Shown here: positions 1 through 8,228 of the stretch, in pieces
Layout of the letters: each line of letters opens with the position of its first letter
Numbering within the stretch: the first letter of the stretch is position 1
From: Gemmatimonadota bacterium
Lineage (GTDB): Bacteria > Gemmatimonadota > Gemmatimonadetes > Gemmatimonadales > GWC2-71-9
Reading direction: 5' to 3'
Assembly (NCBI GenBank): GCA_003221985.1
Contig: QHUQ01000154.1
Coordinates: 1-16,423 of the forward strand
Length of the DNA: 16,423 nt
Made by a program: the position numbers and the translations under genes
The notes under the pieces: generated by a model
What the model was told of the DNA's origin: nothing
The model's database searches: none
What the model saw: only the letters and a program-made list of their open reading frames with translations

Positions 1-1
1 A

Positions 2-52
2 GCGGTGAAGCAGGCCGTGGCCAAGGCCAACGAGAAGGCCGGGGCCGCGTGA
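2..52 (+). CDS. sucC: Succinyl-CoA synthetase beta subunit, C-terminal end (partial)
   Basis: Only the last 16 codons are inside the window, reading [16 protein letters not shown] and then TGA at 50-52. The Lys/Ala/Glu-rich helical tail is compatible with the C-terminus of the beta subunit of succinyl-CoA synthetase (ADP- or GDP-forming). The sequence alone is too short to identify the gene. The call rests on position: it ends inside the start codon of sucD (GTGA at 49-52), and sucC-sucD is the near-universal order, with the two subunits made in equal amounts by translational coupling. The start lies upstream of the window. Confidence 0.75.
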   Translation, partial: AVKQAVAKANEKAGAA

Positions 53-918
53 GCATCTTCATCGATCACGCCACACGCCTCGTGGTGCAGGGCATCACGG
101 GCCGCGACGGATCGTTTCACGCCAAGCAGATGATCGCGTACGGCACCGCCGTCGTCGCCGGCGTGACGCCGGGAAAGGGCGGCCAGCAATTCGAAGGCGC
201 CGTCCCGGTGTTCAACACGGTCGCCGAGGCCGTGCACGAAACGCGGGCCAATACGGCGGTTATCTACGTGCCGGCCGCGGTCGCATCCTCCGCGATCTTC
301 GAGGCCGCCGATGCCGGGATCGGTCTGATCATCTGCATTACCGAAGGCATTCCCGTGTTGGACATGACCCGCGTCTTGCCGTTCCTCCACGAGCGCGGCG
401 CTCGCCTCATCGGACCGAACTGTCCCGGGCTGATCTCGCCGGGCAAGAGCAACGTCGGAATCATCCCCGGCAACATCTGCCAGCCTGGGAAGATCGGTGT
501 CGTGTCGCGCAGCGGCACACTGACCTACGAGATCATCCACCAGCTCTCGACCCACGGGATGGGCCAATCGACCTGCGTGGGGATCGGCGGTGATCCCCTG
601 ATCGGGACCAACTTCATCCACTGCCTGTCGGCCTTCGAGGCCGACGCCGAGACCGCCGCGATCGTCATGATCGGCGAGATCGGCGGGACGGATGAGCAAC
701 AGGCAGCCGAATTCGTGAAGCAGCGGGTCAAGAAGCCGGTGGTCGGATTCATCGCCGGCCAGACCGCGCCGCCGGGCCGGCGCATGGGTCACGCCGGCGC
801 AATTATCTCGGGTGCGTCGGGTACGGCGGCGGATAAAATGGCGGCCCTGGAGACCGCGGGGATCAGCGTCATGAAGCGCCCGGCCGACGTCGTGCCCTTG
901 CTCAAGGAGCGCCTGTGA
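49..918 (+). CDS. sucD: Succinyl-CoA synthetase alpha subunit
   Basis: This is the alpha subunit of the TCA-cycle enzyme that converts succinyl-CoA + NDP + phosphate to succinate, CoA and NTP in the cytosol. At 289 aa it matches the usual length. The N-terminal Rossmann-like CoA-binding domain carries [14 protein letters not shown] (residues about 16-29) and [20 protein letters not shown] (about 122-141). The ligase domain has [10 protein letters not shown] and the phosphohistidine loop [14 protein letters not shown], with the phosphorylated His at residue 248. The GTG start overlaps the sucC stop (GTGA, 49-52), which fixes the start. Its own TGA stop overlaps the next gene's GTG in the same way (915-918), so three genes are translationally coupled. 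Nothing is missing or truncated. Whether the enzyme prefers ADP or GDP is set by the beta subunit and cannot be told here. Confidence 0.97.
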   Translation: MSIFIDHATRLVVQGITGRDGSFHAKQMIAYGTAVVAGVTPGKGGQQFEGAVPVFNTVAEAVHETRANTAVIYVPAAVASSAIFEAADAGIGLIICITEGIPVLDMTRVLPFLHERGARLIGPNCPGLISPGKSNVGIIPGNICQPGKIGVVSRSGTLTYEIIHQLSTHGMGQSTCVGIGGDPLIGTNFIHCLSAFEADAETAAIVMIGEIGGTDEQQAAEFVKQRVKKPVVGFIAGQTAPPGRRMGHAGAIISGASGTAADKMAALETAGISVMKRPADVVPLLKERL

Positions 919-1829
919 AGCTGCAGGACGTCGTTGACCAGCAGCATGTCGTCGTACCGCTGGTCGCGCAGACGGTCAAGGAAGCGACCGAGCGGTTGGC
1001 GGAGCGGCTGGTGGCAAGCGGCGCCGCGATCGAGGCGAACCGGCTCAACGCGGTGATCCGCAATGCCTGGCCCGAAGACATGGTCAGCGTGGGGGAGCAC
1101 GCGTTTCTGCCGCACTTCCGCACCGAAGCGGTGCGCAAGCTCGCCACCGCCATGGGCGTTTCCACGACGCCGATTCGGTGGGAGAAAGACGCGAATCGGG
1201 CGGCGCGCATCGTCATTTTGATCGTTGCCCCCCCACGCGAGACATCGACCTATCTCCAGGTCGTGGGGGCGTTCGCGCGGCTCCTGTCGGATCCCGCCAC
1301 GGTGTTGGCCATGCTCGCCGCCAAGACGCCGGAGCAGCTCGTCCAGATCGGGGCATTGCAGAACGTCGAGCTGCCGACGCACCTCGCGGTGCGCGACCTG
1401 ATGACGTCGCACGTCCTCTCGGCGCGTCCGGAACAGCAACTGGGCGACGTCGCGCGCATGATGATGGAGAAGGACGTCCGCGCGCTGCCCGTGGTGGACG
1501 AGCACGGCGCGCTAGTCGGGATGGTGACCCACCGGGAGCTGCTCAAGTACCTGATTCCCGACTATCTGCAGCGCTCCAAGAGCGGGAAGTTTCGCGCGCT
1601 GCCCGCCAACATGATGGCCGGACAGGGCAGCGTCGATCCGCGCGGGCTGCCGGTGAAGGACGTCATGTCCCGCGCCGTGCTCTGCCTCTCCGAGGACCAA
1701 ACGCTCACCGATGTCGCGAATCTCATGAACAACAAGGACGTCGATCGTTTTCCCGTCGTGCGTGAAGGGATCGTGGTGGGGTTCCTGACGCGCGCCGACC
1801 TCATTCGTCGACTCGTCGCCAGTCCCTAG
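915..1829 (+). CDS. PtsN-like EIIA domain fused to two CBS domains
   Basis: This 304-aa soluble protein has two parts. Residues about 1-145 resemble the EIIA domain of nitrogen-type/fructose-type phosphotransferase proteins (PtsN/FruA): an N-terminal helical stretch, then [15 protein letters not shown] with a histidine (His67) where EIIA proteins carry the phosphorylated residue in their IPHG-type motif, then a hydrophobic strand (IVILIVAPP) and a helix with an LARLL-like core. Residues about 158-213 and 247-302 are two CBS domains (starts VRDLMTSHV and VKDVMSRAV; each ends in VVGF/VGM plus T-R/H-x-E/D-L). CBS pairs usually bind adenine nucleotides. The GTG start overlaps the sucD stop by 4 bases. 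I infer a regulatory protein that could read PTS phosphorylation and adenylate charge. No PTS EI, HPr or sugar permease is nearby, and no target is known. Confidence 0.8.
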   Translation: MKLQDVVDQQHVVVPLVAQTVKEATERLAERLVASGAAIEANRLNAVIRNAWPEDMVSVGEHAFLPHFRTEAVRKLATAMGVSTTPIRWEKDANRAARIVILIVAPPRETSTYLQVVGAFARLLSDPATVLAMLAAKTPEQLVQIGALQNVELPTHLAVRDLMTSHVLSARPEQQLGDVARMMMEKDVRALPVVDEHGALVGMVTHRELLKYLIPDYLQRSKSGKFRALPANMMAGQGSVDPRGLPVKDVMSRAVLCLSEDQTLTDVANLMNNKDVDRFPVVREGIVVGFLTRADLIRRLVASP

Positions 1830-1834
1830 GAGCC

Positions 1835-2245
1835 ATGCTCACTCTCGCGATCATCAAGCCGGATGCCATCGCCGCCCGCCACACGGGCAAGATCATCGCC
1901 CACCTGGAGGCGGAGGGATTCCAGATCCGCGATGCCCAGATGGTGCAGCTGACACAGGCCCGTGCGGAGTCGTTTTACGAGGTCCATCGCGAACGCCCCT
2001 TCTTCCACCCGCTCGTCACCTTCATGACCTCGGGCCCGGCCCTCGCGCTGGCGTTGGAGCGGGAGAACGCGGTTACCCATCTGCGGAAGGTGATTGGCGC
2101 CACCGATCCCGCGCAGGCCGACCAGGGAACGATTCGCCGGCTGTATGCACAGTCGAAGGAGCGGAACGCCATTCACGCCTCCGACTCGCCGGAAAATGCC
2201 GCCCGCGAAGTGGCGTTTTTCTTCCCGGCCCGCGGCGCGTCGTGA
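1835..2245 (+). CDS. ndk: Nucleoside diphosphate kinase
   Basis: It transfers the gamma-phosphate from ATP to other NDPs through a phosphohistidine and so balances the NTP pools. The 136-aa protein starts with the family signature LTLAIIKPDA (catalytic-site Lys8), has FFHPLVTFMTSGP in the middle, and carries the active-site motif NAIHASDS with the phosphorylated His at residue 114. The usual Gly after this His is Ala here, which is tolerated in the family. The length is slightly below the usual 140-150 aa. AGGAG at 1828-1832 overlaps the previous stop codon and lies only two bases before the ATG, an unusually tight spacing. It is the last gene of the sucCD group. Ndk next to succinyl-CoA synthetase makes sense because that enzyme supplies NTP by substrate-level phosphorylation. 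Confidence 0.96.
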   Translation: MLTLAIIKPDAIAARHTGKIIAHLEAEGFQIRDAQMVQLTQARAESFYEVHRERPFFHPLVTFMTSGPALALALERENAVTHLRKVIGATDPAQADQGTIRRLYAQSKERNAIHASDSPENAAREVAFFFPARGAS

Positions 2246-2250
2246 CACCG

Positions 2251-2279
2251 TTGACGCAAGTGCCACAACGGTTTAGCTT
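2251..2279 (+). promoter_or_regulatory. Predicted sigma70-type promoter of the yceD-rpmF-plsX-fab operon
   Basis: TTGACG (2251-2256) and TAGCTT (2274-2279) are separated by exactly 17 bases. The first matches the -35 consensus in five of six positions. The second keeps the T-A-N-N-N-T frame of a -10 box. The -10 ends only 8 bases before the yceD ATG at 2288, so a start of transcription 6-8 bases downstream would give a leaderless or nearly leaderless mRNA. This fits the lack of any Shine-Dalgarno sequence there. It sits in the only sizeable gap between ndk and the fatty acid genes. Confidence 0.6.
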
Positions 2280-2287
2280 CGCTGACC

Positions 2288-2800
2288 ATGTTGCGAGTGG
2301 ATCTGCGAGAGTTGGCCCGGGCGGGGGCCGTCGAGACCCGAGGCGAGCTCAAGCAGGACGACCCGGCGTTCGACGGGATCGACATTAGCCTTAAAAAACC
2401 GGTGACCGTCGCTGGACGGCTGCAATCGATCGGTGAGGGGCGGTTCTATTGGCAGGGGACGGCGTGCACCGTCGCGCAGGGGGAGTGCCGCCGCTGTCTG
2501 GTCCCCGTGGCGACTCCGGTGAATCTGGAAATCGGGGCGCTGTTTGCCCAGGACCCCGAGGCGCTCGAGGACCCGGATTCGTATGCGGTCGCGCCAGAGG
2601 ACCTGGCGATCGACGTCACGCCCGCGGTCCGTGAGGAGCTCATGCTCGCGGCGCCACGGTACGTTCTATGCCGTGACGATTGCAAAGGACTCTGCCCGCA
2701 GTGCGGAAAAGATCTGAACGCCGGCTCGTGTGGATGTGCGCCCCCTACTGAAGCCCGCTGGCAGCCGCTCAAGGCCCTGAAGGACAAGCTCAGCTCATAA
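2288..2800 (+). CDS. yceD: DUF177/YceD family protein
   Basis: This 170-aa protein of the YceD (DUF177) family is nearly always encoded just upstream of rpmF. In E. coli and plants the family is linked to 23S rRNA accumulation; its biochemical role is not settled. The N-terminal two thirds form the expected beta-rich domain with a CRRC pair (Cys67, Cys70). The C-terminus has the family's cysteine cluster, LCRDDCKGLCPQCGKDLN, followed by SCGC (Cys128, 132, 136, 139, 148, 150), a likely metal-binding knuckle. The ATG at 2288 has no Shine-Dalgarno before it and lies 8 bases after a -10-like box, so it may be read from a leaderless mRNA. Fifteen bases separate it from rpmF. Confidence 0.9.
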   Translation: MLRVDLRELARAGAVETRGELKQDDPAFDGIDISLKKPVTVAGRLQSIGEGRFYWQGTACTVAQGECRRCLVPVATPVNLEIGALFAQDPEALEDPDSYAVAPEDLAIDVTPAVREELMLAAPRYVLCRDDCKGLCPQCGKDLNAGSCGCAPPTEARWQPLKALKDKLSS

Positions 2801-2815
2801 CTCGAGGACGATCGA

Positions 2816-2995
2816 ATGGCCGTACCCAAGCGCAGGACCTCAAAGCGCAAGAAGCGCGCGCGCCGCACGCACTACAAGGCGGTGCGTCCGACGCTGCAGG
2901 CCTGCCCGCGCTGTGGTGACATGAAGCAGCCTCACCGCGTCTGCCCGACGTGCGGGTATTACAACGGCGAGCAGCGGATAACCGTCGAGGACTAA
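2816..2995 (+). CDS. rpmF: Ribosomal protein L32 (bL32)
   Basis: This short 59-aa protein of the large ribosomal subunit is easy to miss. It starts [20 protein letters not shown], a very basic tail typical of bL32, and then has a zinc ribbon of two CxxC pairs (Cys30/Cys33 and Cys43/Cys46: [20 protein letters not shown]). This is the zinc-binding form, not the Cys-less paralogue some bacteria express under zinc starvation. GAGGA at 2804-2808 lies 7 bases before the ATG. The stop TAA (2993-2995) shares its last A with the plsX start (TAATG). The order yceD-rpmF-plsX-fab is the textbook link between ribosome and membrane synthesis. Confidence 0.96.
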   Translation: MAVPKRRTSKRKKRARRTHYKAVRPTLQACPRCGDMKQPHRVCPTCGYYNGEQRITVED

Positions 2996-4002
2996 TGATC
3001 CGCATCGCGTTGGACGCGATGGGAAGTGACAACGCCCCTCAGGTTGAAGTGGAAGGCGCGGCGCAGGCGCTCAAGGAGCTGCCCGCCGAATTCCAGATTC
3101 AGCTCGTGGGGCGGAAGGCCGACATCGAGGCGGCGCTCGCCAAGCTGGCCGGCGTTGACCGCACACGCATCGAGATCGTGGATGCCCCGGAAGTCGTGGG
3201 CATGGGCGATAAGCCCCTCGCGGCGATCCGCGGCAAACCGCGCTCCTCGATCGCCGTGGGTCTGGATCTCCAGAAGAAGCACAAGTCCGACGCCTTCATC
3301 TCAGCGGGCAATACCGGTGCCGTGATGGCGGCGAGCACGCTGCTGCTGCGTCTCGTTCCCGGAGTGCAGCGCGCCGCCATCGGCGCGCTGTTTCCGAGCG
3401 CCGGCCAGCCGGTGCTCGTGCTCGACGGCGGCGCCAACGTGGACTGCGACGCCCGCGAGCTGGTCGGCTTCGCGCACCTCGGCTCGGTCTACGCGCGCGA
3501 CGTCCTGGGGCGGCCCAACCCCTCGGTGGGGCTGCTCAACATCGGCGAGGAAGACGAGAAGGGAAACGCGGTCGTGAAAGAAGCGCACCAGCTCCTCAAG
3601 CAGACGACCGGCATCCGCTATATCGGCAACGTCGAAGGGCGCGACATCCCCGTCGGTGAGGCCCGCGGGCAGCCGCTCGACGTCGTCGCGTGCGACGGGT
3701 TCGTCGGCAACGTCGTGCTGAAGTTCTACGAATCGGCGGGGCGGGTGTTTGTATCGCTCATCAAGCGCGAGGCACCCGACGTGCTGTTGCGCCCCGAGAT
3801 GGGAAACGTCCTCAAGGTGCTCGATTACGCGACCTACGGCGGTGCACCCCTGCTTGGCGTGCAGGGGGTCGTGATCATCTGCCATGGCTCCTCGCCCGCC
3901 AAGGCGATCAAGAACGCGATCCGCGTAGCAGGCCAGGCGGTGCGCAGCCATCTCTCCGACGACATCGCCGCCGAGTTCGCCGAAGGGAAAGTTCCGGCAT
4001 GA
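2995..4002 (+). CDS. plsX: Phosphate acyltransferase
   Basis: PlsX makes acyl-phosphate from acyl-ACP and inorganic phosphate, the donor used by PlsY to start phospholipid synthesis. It works peripherally at the membrane. The protein is 335 aa, the usual size. The start [15 protein letters not shown] is diagnostic. Other family signatures are GNTGAVMAASTLLLRLVPGV, VLDGGANVDC, VGLLNIGEE, NVEGRDI and CDGFVGNVVLKFYES. The reading frame stays open 15 codons further upstream, inside rpmF, but homology begins at the ATG at 2995, which overlaps the rpmF stop. The stop (4000-4002) overlaps the fabH start (ATGA), so the operon is tightly coupled. Confidence 0.97.
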   Translation: MIRIALDAMGSDNAPQVEVEGAAQALKELPAEFQIQLVGRKADIEAALAKLAGVDRTRIEIVDAPEVVGMGDKPLAAIRGKPRSSIAVGLDLQKKHKSDAFISAGNTGAVMAASTLLLRLVPGVQRAAIGALFPSAGQPVLVLDGGANVDCDARELVGFAHLGSVYARDVLGRPNPSVGLLNIGEEDEKGNAVVKEAHQLLKQTTGIRYIGNVEGRDIPVGEARGQPLDVVACDGFVGNVVLKFYESAGRVFVSLIKREAPDVLLRPEMGNVLKVLDYATYGGAPLLGVQGVVIICHGSSPAKAIKNAIRVAGQAVRSHLSDDIAAEFAEGKVPA

Positions 4003-4985
4003 AGCGGCCCTTCGCCGAGCTGTGGGGCACGGGGAGCTACGCCCCGACGCGCGTCATGAAGAACGACGAGTTCTCGAAATTCCTGGAGACGTCGGACCAG
4101 TGGATCCAGGAGCGCACGGGCATCCGCGAGCGGCGCATTTCGAGCAAGGACGAGACGAACGCGTGCATGGGGAAAGCCGCGGCGCTGCAGGTCCTGCAGG
4201 AAACGGGACTCACGCCGCTCGACCTCGACGCGATCGTCTACGCCACGGCGTCACCCGACCGGTTGCTGCCGTCGCAGGCGTGCGATCTCCAGGCCATTCT
4301 TGGCGCCAAGAATGCGGCGGCGTTCGACGTCGGCGCCGCCTGCTCGGGGTTCGTCTTTGCGCTCAGCACCGCCGAGGGCATCATCGCGACCGAGCAGGCC
4401 GAACACGTGCTCGTGATCGCCGCCGAGAAGCTCACCAGCATCATGGATTGGAGCGACCGCACCACGGCGGTCTTGTTCGGCGACGGCGCGGGTGCGACGA
4501 TCGTTCGCAAAAGCACGAACGGCCGCGGGATCCTGTCGGTCTATCTGAAGACGGACGGCACGCTCGCCGAGCTGCTGTATCGGCCCGGCGGCGGGGCGAC
4601 GCACCCGCCGAGTGAAGAGCTGCTCAAGGATCACAGTTATTACATCAAGATGGCGGGCCGCGAAGTCTTCAAGGCCGCGGTCCTGTCCATGGCGGACGCC
4701 TGTGATCACGCGCTGGAGCGCGCCGGGTTGACGGCCGGCGACATCGATCTGCTCATCCCCCATCAGGCCAACATCCGCATCATCGAAGCGACCGCCAAAC
4801 ACGCGGGCATGCCGATGGACAAGGTGTACGTGAACGTGGACCGGTTCGGCAACACCTCCGCCGCGTCCATCGCCATCGCGCTCGACGAGGCCGTCAAGAC
4901 CGGCCGGCTCAAACCCGGCATGGTCGTGATGCTGTGCGCGTTCGGCGCCGGCTTCACGTGGGGCAGCATGGTCGTGCGGTGGTAA
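3999..4985 (+). CDS. fabH: Beta-ketoacyl-ACP synthase III
   Basis: FabH carries out the first condensation of type II fatty acid synthesis, joining a primer acyl-CoA to malonyl-ACP. The 328-aa protein has the complete thiolase-fold Cys-His-Asn triad: Cys115 in VGAACSGFVFAL, His255 in IPHQANIRIIEA and Asn285 in RFGNTSAASIAIAL. The N-terminal part has SDQWIQERTGIRERR, and the C-terminus ends in GAGFTWGSMVVRW, both typical of FabH. The frame is open far upstream inside plsX, but the ATG at 3999 (ATGA overlap with plsX) matches the family start. The primer preference (acetyl or branched) cannot be read from the sequence. The last 7 bases overlap fabD. Confidence 0.97.
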   Translation: MKRPFAELWGTGSYAPTRVMKNDEFSKFLETSDQWIQERTGIRERRISSKDETNACMGKAAALQVLQETGLTPLDLDAIVYATASPDRLLPSQACDLQAILGAKNAAAFDVGAACSGFVFALSTAEGIIATEQAEHVLVIAAEKLTSIMDWSDRTTAVLFGDGAGATIVRKSTNGRGILSVYLKTDGTLAELLYRPGGGATHPPSEELLKDHSYYIKMAGREVFKAAVLSMADACDHALERAGLTAGDIDLLIPHQANIRIIEATAKHAGMPMDKVYVNVDRFGNTSAASIAIALDEAVKTGRLKPGMVVMLCAFGAGFTWGSMVVRW

Positions 4986-5920
4986 GTGCGGTCTGGCTCT
5001 GCCCGGGGCAAGGCGCGCAAAAAGTCGGCATGGGAAAAGACCTGGCGGAGCGGTTTCCGGCGGCGCGCGCCGTGTTCGACTCGATCGATGACGCGCTGGG
5101 TGTGGGACTGTCCCGCGTCATGTTCGAAGGCCCTGAAGCGGAGCTCACCGCCACGCAGAACGCCCAGCCTGCGATTCTCGCGCACAGCGCCGCGGTGTTC
5201 GCGGTCGTGAGCGGGAAGGTCGGCGCCGCCGCCCGGGCCGCGGCGGGGCATTCCCTCGGCGAGTACTCGGCCTACGTCACGGCGGCCGCGCTGGACGCGC
5301 CCGAAGCGGCGAAGCTGGTGCGGCGCCGCGGCGAGCTGATGCAGAAAGCGGGGGAGGAGCGGCCCGGGACGATGGCGGCCGTCCTCGGCCTGCCGACGCG
5401 GGAGGTGGAGGCCGCGTGCCAGGAGGCCTCGCAACAGGCGAGCCTCGCGGTCGCGGCGAACATCAACACGCCCGACCAGACGGTGATCTCGGGCGATCCG
5501 GAAGCCGTGGCGCGCGCCGGCGAGGGCTGCAAGAAGCGGGGCGCGAAGCGCGTGATCCCGCTGAAGGTCAGCGGCGCATTTCACTCGCCGCTGATGGGAC
5601 CCGCCAGGACTCACCTGCAGCTGGCGCTGGAACGCGCCGCCTTCCGGGACCCGGCGTTTCCGGTGGTGGCCAACGCGACCGCGGAAGCCGTGAAGGATGC
5701 CGGCCGCGCACGGCGGCTGCTGTCGGAGCAACTCACGGCGGCGGTCCGCTGGGTAGAATGCATGCAGCAGGCGGCGCGCCTGGGCGGCGATGGCGCGCGC
5801 TTTGTGGAGATCGGCCCCGGCGCCGTGCTCGCGGGCCTCTTGAAGCGAATCGTACCCGAGGCGAACGTGGTCAGCCTCGGAACGGCGGATGAGGTGACCA
5901 AGTTCATGGAAGCGGCATGA
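4979..5920 (+). CDS. fabD: Malonyl-CoA:ACP transacylase
   Basis: FabD loads malonyl groups from malonyl-CoA onto the acyl carrier protein for chain elongation. The predicted 313 aa compares with about 309 in E. coli. The start region WLCPGQGAQKVGMG is the conserved oxyanion-hole segment. The nucleophile motif AGHSLGEYSAY has Ser92, the same number as in E. coli, and the partner His202 is in SGAFHSPLM. A later conserved block is VEIGPGAVLAGL. The open frame begins at 4934, but that start would add residues unlike the family. The GTG at 4979, overlapping the last codons of fabH, is the best-placed start. The stop lies at 5918-5920, inside a possible earlier fabG start (ATGA). Confidence 0.95.
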   Translation: MVSAVWLCPGQGAQKVGMGKDLAERFPAARAVFDSIDDALGVGLSRVMFEGPEAELTATQNAQPAILAHSAAVFAVVSGKVGAAARAAAGHSLGEYSAYVTAAALDAPEAAKLVRRRGELMQKAGEERPGTMAAVLGLPTREVEAACQEASQQASLAVAANINTPDQTVISGDPEAVARAGEGCKKRGAKRVIPLKVSGAFHSPLMGPARTHLQLALERAAFRDPAFPVVANATAEAVKDAGRARRLLSEQLTAAVRWVECMQQAARLGGDGARFVEIGPGAVLAGLLKRIVPEANVVSLGTADEVTKFMEAA

Positions 5921-5964
5921 CGATGGCTCGACGAGCGGAACCGGGACTGCAGAGCGAGAATCGC

Positions 5965-6702
<738 letters not shown>

Positions 6703-6729
6703 CAGGTCCACCTTCGCTGAGGGTTACCC

Positions 6730-6987
6730 ATGGCAATGGACATGAAGCAGCTCGAGGAGAAGGTCAAAGACATTATCGTCGAAGAGCTTGGGGTCGAGCG
6801 CGACAAGCTCACCAACGACGCGAGCTTCATGGAAGACCTGGGCGCCGACAGTCTCGACACCGTCGAGCTCGTCATGGCCTTCGAGAAGGAATTCGACATC
6901 GACATCCCCGATGAAGAGGCGGAGAAGCTGCGCACCGTCGGGGCGGCGATGAGCTACCTGCACGACAAGATGGGCAAAGGCAAATAG
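6730..6987 (+). CDS. acpP: Acyl carrier protein
   Basis: This 85-aa acidic carrier holds growing acyl chains on a 4'-phosphopantetheine arm. The attachment site is Ser41 in [20 protein letters not shown], the hallmark of ACP. The four-helix pattern and the [11 protein letters not shown] segment are also typical. It has the clearest ribosome-binding site of the operon: GAGGG at 6719-6723, 6 bases before the ATG, after a 27-base gap from fabG. This fits the need for far more ACP than enzyme. Its stop TAG shares a base with the fabF GTG start (TAGTG). The tail MGKGK is slightly longer and more basic than usual. Confidence 0.98.
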   Translation: MAMDMKQLEEKVKDIIVEELGVERDKLTNDASFMEDLGADSLDTVELVMAFEKEFDIDIPDEEAEKLRTVGAAMSYLHDKMGKGK

Positions 6988-8228
6988 TGACGACCCGGCG
7001 GGTGGCGGTTACGGGGATGGGGCTCGTGACACCTGTCGGGAACGATGTCGCGAGCACGTGGGCCGCCCTCGTCGCCGGTCAGTCGGGGGCGGGTCCGATC
7101 ACCCGCTTCGACTCCGAGAAGCTGCAGGTGCATTTCGCCTGCGAAGTGAAGGGGTACGACCCCCTGCAGTACATCGATAAGAAGGAAGCCCGCCGCTACG
7201 ATCTCTTCTCGCAGTTCGCCATGGGCGCCGCGGTGCAGGCGGTGCGCGACGCCTGCCTGGAGAAGAGCCCGCTCGATCCCAAACGGATCGGGGTCATCAT
7301 CGGGACCGGGACCGGCGGCATCGCGACGTTCGAAGACAACATGCGCACCTTCATCGAGAAGGGCCCGAGCCGCGTGTCGCCGTTCTTCGTGCCGATGTTC
7401 ATGGCGAACGTCGCCTCCGCCATCGTGTCGATGCGCTACGGCTTCCAGGGACCGAACTACTGCACCGTCTCGGCCTGCGCCTCGTCCGGCCACGCGCTGG
7501 GTGATGCATTCGATCTCATTCGTGAAAACAAGGCCGACGTGATGGTCGCGGGAGGATCGGAAGCCGCGATCACCCCGCTCGCGCTCGCCAGCTTCGCCAA
7601 CATGAAGGCGCTGTCGGAGCGCAACGACGACCCCAAGACCGCCAGCCGGCCGTTCGACAAGGACCGCGACGGATTCGTGATGGGCGACGGCGCGGCGGTC
7701 GTGATCCTCGAGGAGTGGGAGCGCGCCAAGGCGCGGGGCGCAAACATCGTCGCCGAGCTCGTGGGCTACGGGGCGACCGCCGACGCGTATCACATCACGG
7801 CACCGGCGCCGGACGGCTCCGGCGCGCAGCAAGCGATGCGGCTCGCGATGCAGTCGGGCGGCATCCGGCCCGAGGAGGTCGGCTACATCAACGCGCATGG
7901 CACGTCGACCCCGCACGGCGACGCGGCGGAGACCGCGGCGGTGAAAGCTGTATTCGGCCCGCAGGCGAAGAAGCTGATCTTCGGTTCGACGAAGTCGATG
8001 ACCGGCCACCTGCTCGGCGCCGCGGGGGCGTTCGAGTTCGCAATCTGCGCGCTGGCGCTGCAGAACGGCGTCATCCCCCCGACGATCAATCAGTTCAATC
8101 CCGATCCCGCCTGCGATCTGGACTCGGCGCCGAACCACGCGGTGAAACGGCAGTTCGACGTCGCGCTGTCCAACTCGTTCGGCTTCGGGGGGCACAACGT
8201 GACGCTGGCGGTCCGGAGAGTGACGTGA
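6987..8228 (+). CDS. fabF: Beta-ketoacyl-ACP synthase II
   Basis: FabF is the main elongating condensing enzyme, adding two-carbon units from malonyl-ACP to acyl-ACP. It has 413 aa, as in the family. The Cys-His-His active site is intact: Cys164 in VSACASSGHALG, His304 in NAHGTSTPHGD and His341 in KSMTGHLLGAAGAFE. It begins TTRRVAVTGMGLVTPVG and ends in NSFGFGGHNVTLAV, both conserved. The GTG start overlaps the acpP stop by one base. The TGA stop overlaps the mqnE GTG by four, so the fatty acid cluster runs straight into quinone synthesis with no room for a terminator or a promoter outside coding sequence. Confidence 0.97.
   Translation: MTTRRVAVTGMGLVTPVGNDVASTWAALVAGQSGAGPITRFDSEKLQVHFACEVKGYDPLQYIDKKEARRYDLFSQFAMGAAVQAVRDACLEKSPLDPKRIGVIIGTGTGGIATFEDNMRTFIEKGPSRVSPFFVPMFMANVASAIVSMRYGFQGPNYCTVSACASSGHALGDAFDLIRENKADVMVAGGSEAAITPLALASFANMKALSERNDDPKTASRPFDKDRDGFVMGDGAAVVILEEWERAKARGANIVAELVGYGATADAYHITAPAPDGSGAQQAMRLAMQSGGIRPEEVGYINAHGTSTPHGDAAETAAVKAVFGPQAKKLIFGSTKSMTGHLLGAAGAFEFAICALALQNGVIPPTINQFNPDPACDLDSAPNHAVKRQFDVALSNSFGFGGHNVTLAVRRVT

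Noticed and set aside
2950..2994. Upstream extension of plsX by 15 codons to a GTG
   Set aside because: It would lie inside rpmF, and the added residues are translated zinc-ribbon codons in the wrong frame. PlsX homology starts at ATG 2995.
5917..5964. Sixteen-residue N-terminal extension of FabG from ATG 5917
   Set aside because: The ATGA overlap with fabD is attractive, but the extra residues are unlike FabG, and the normal 245-aa length is reached from 5965. Kept only as an alternative start.
6954..8195. Long minus-strand open frame (413 codons) opposite fabF
   Set aside because: It mirrors fabF codon by codon. High GC at third positions removes stops on the opposite strand. The translation is Arg/His/Asp-rich with no family motif.
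7715..8224. Upstream extension of mqnE into fabF
   Set aside because: Arg-rich shadow of fabF. The MqnE-like sequence begins just after GTG 8225, which overlaps the fabF stop.
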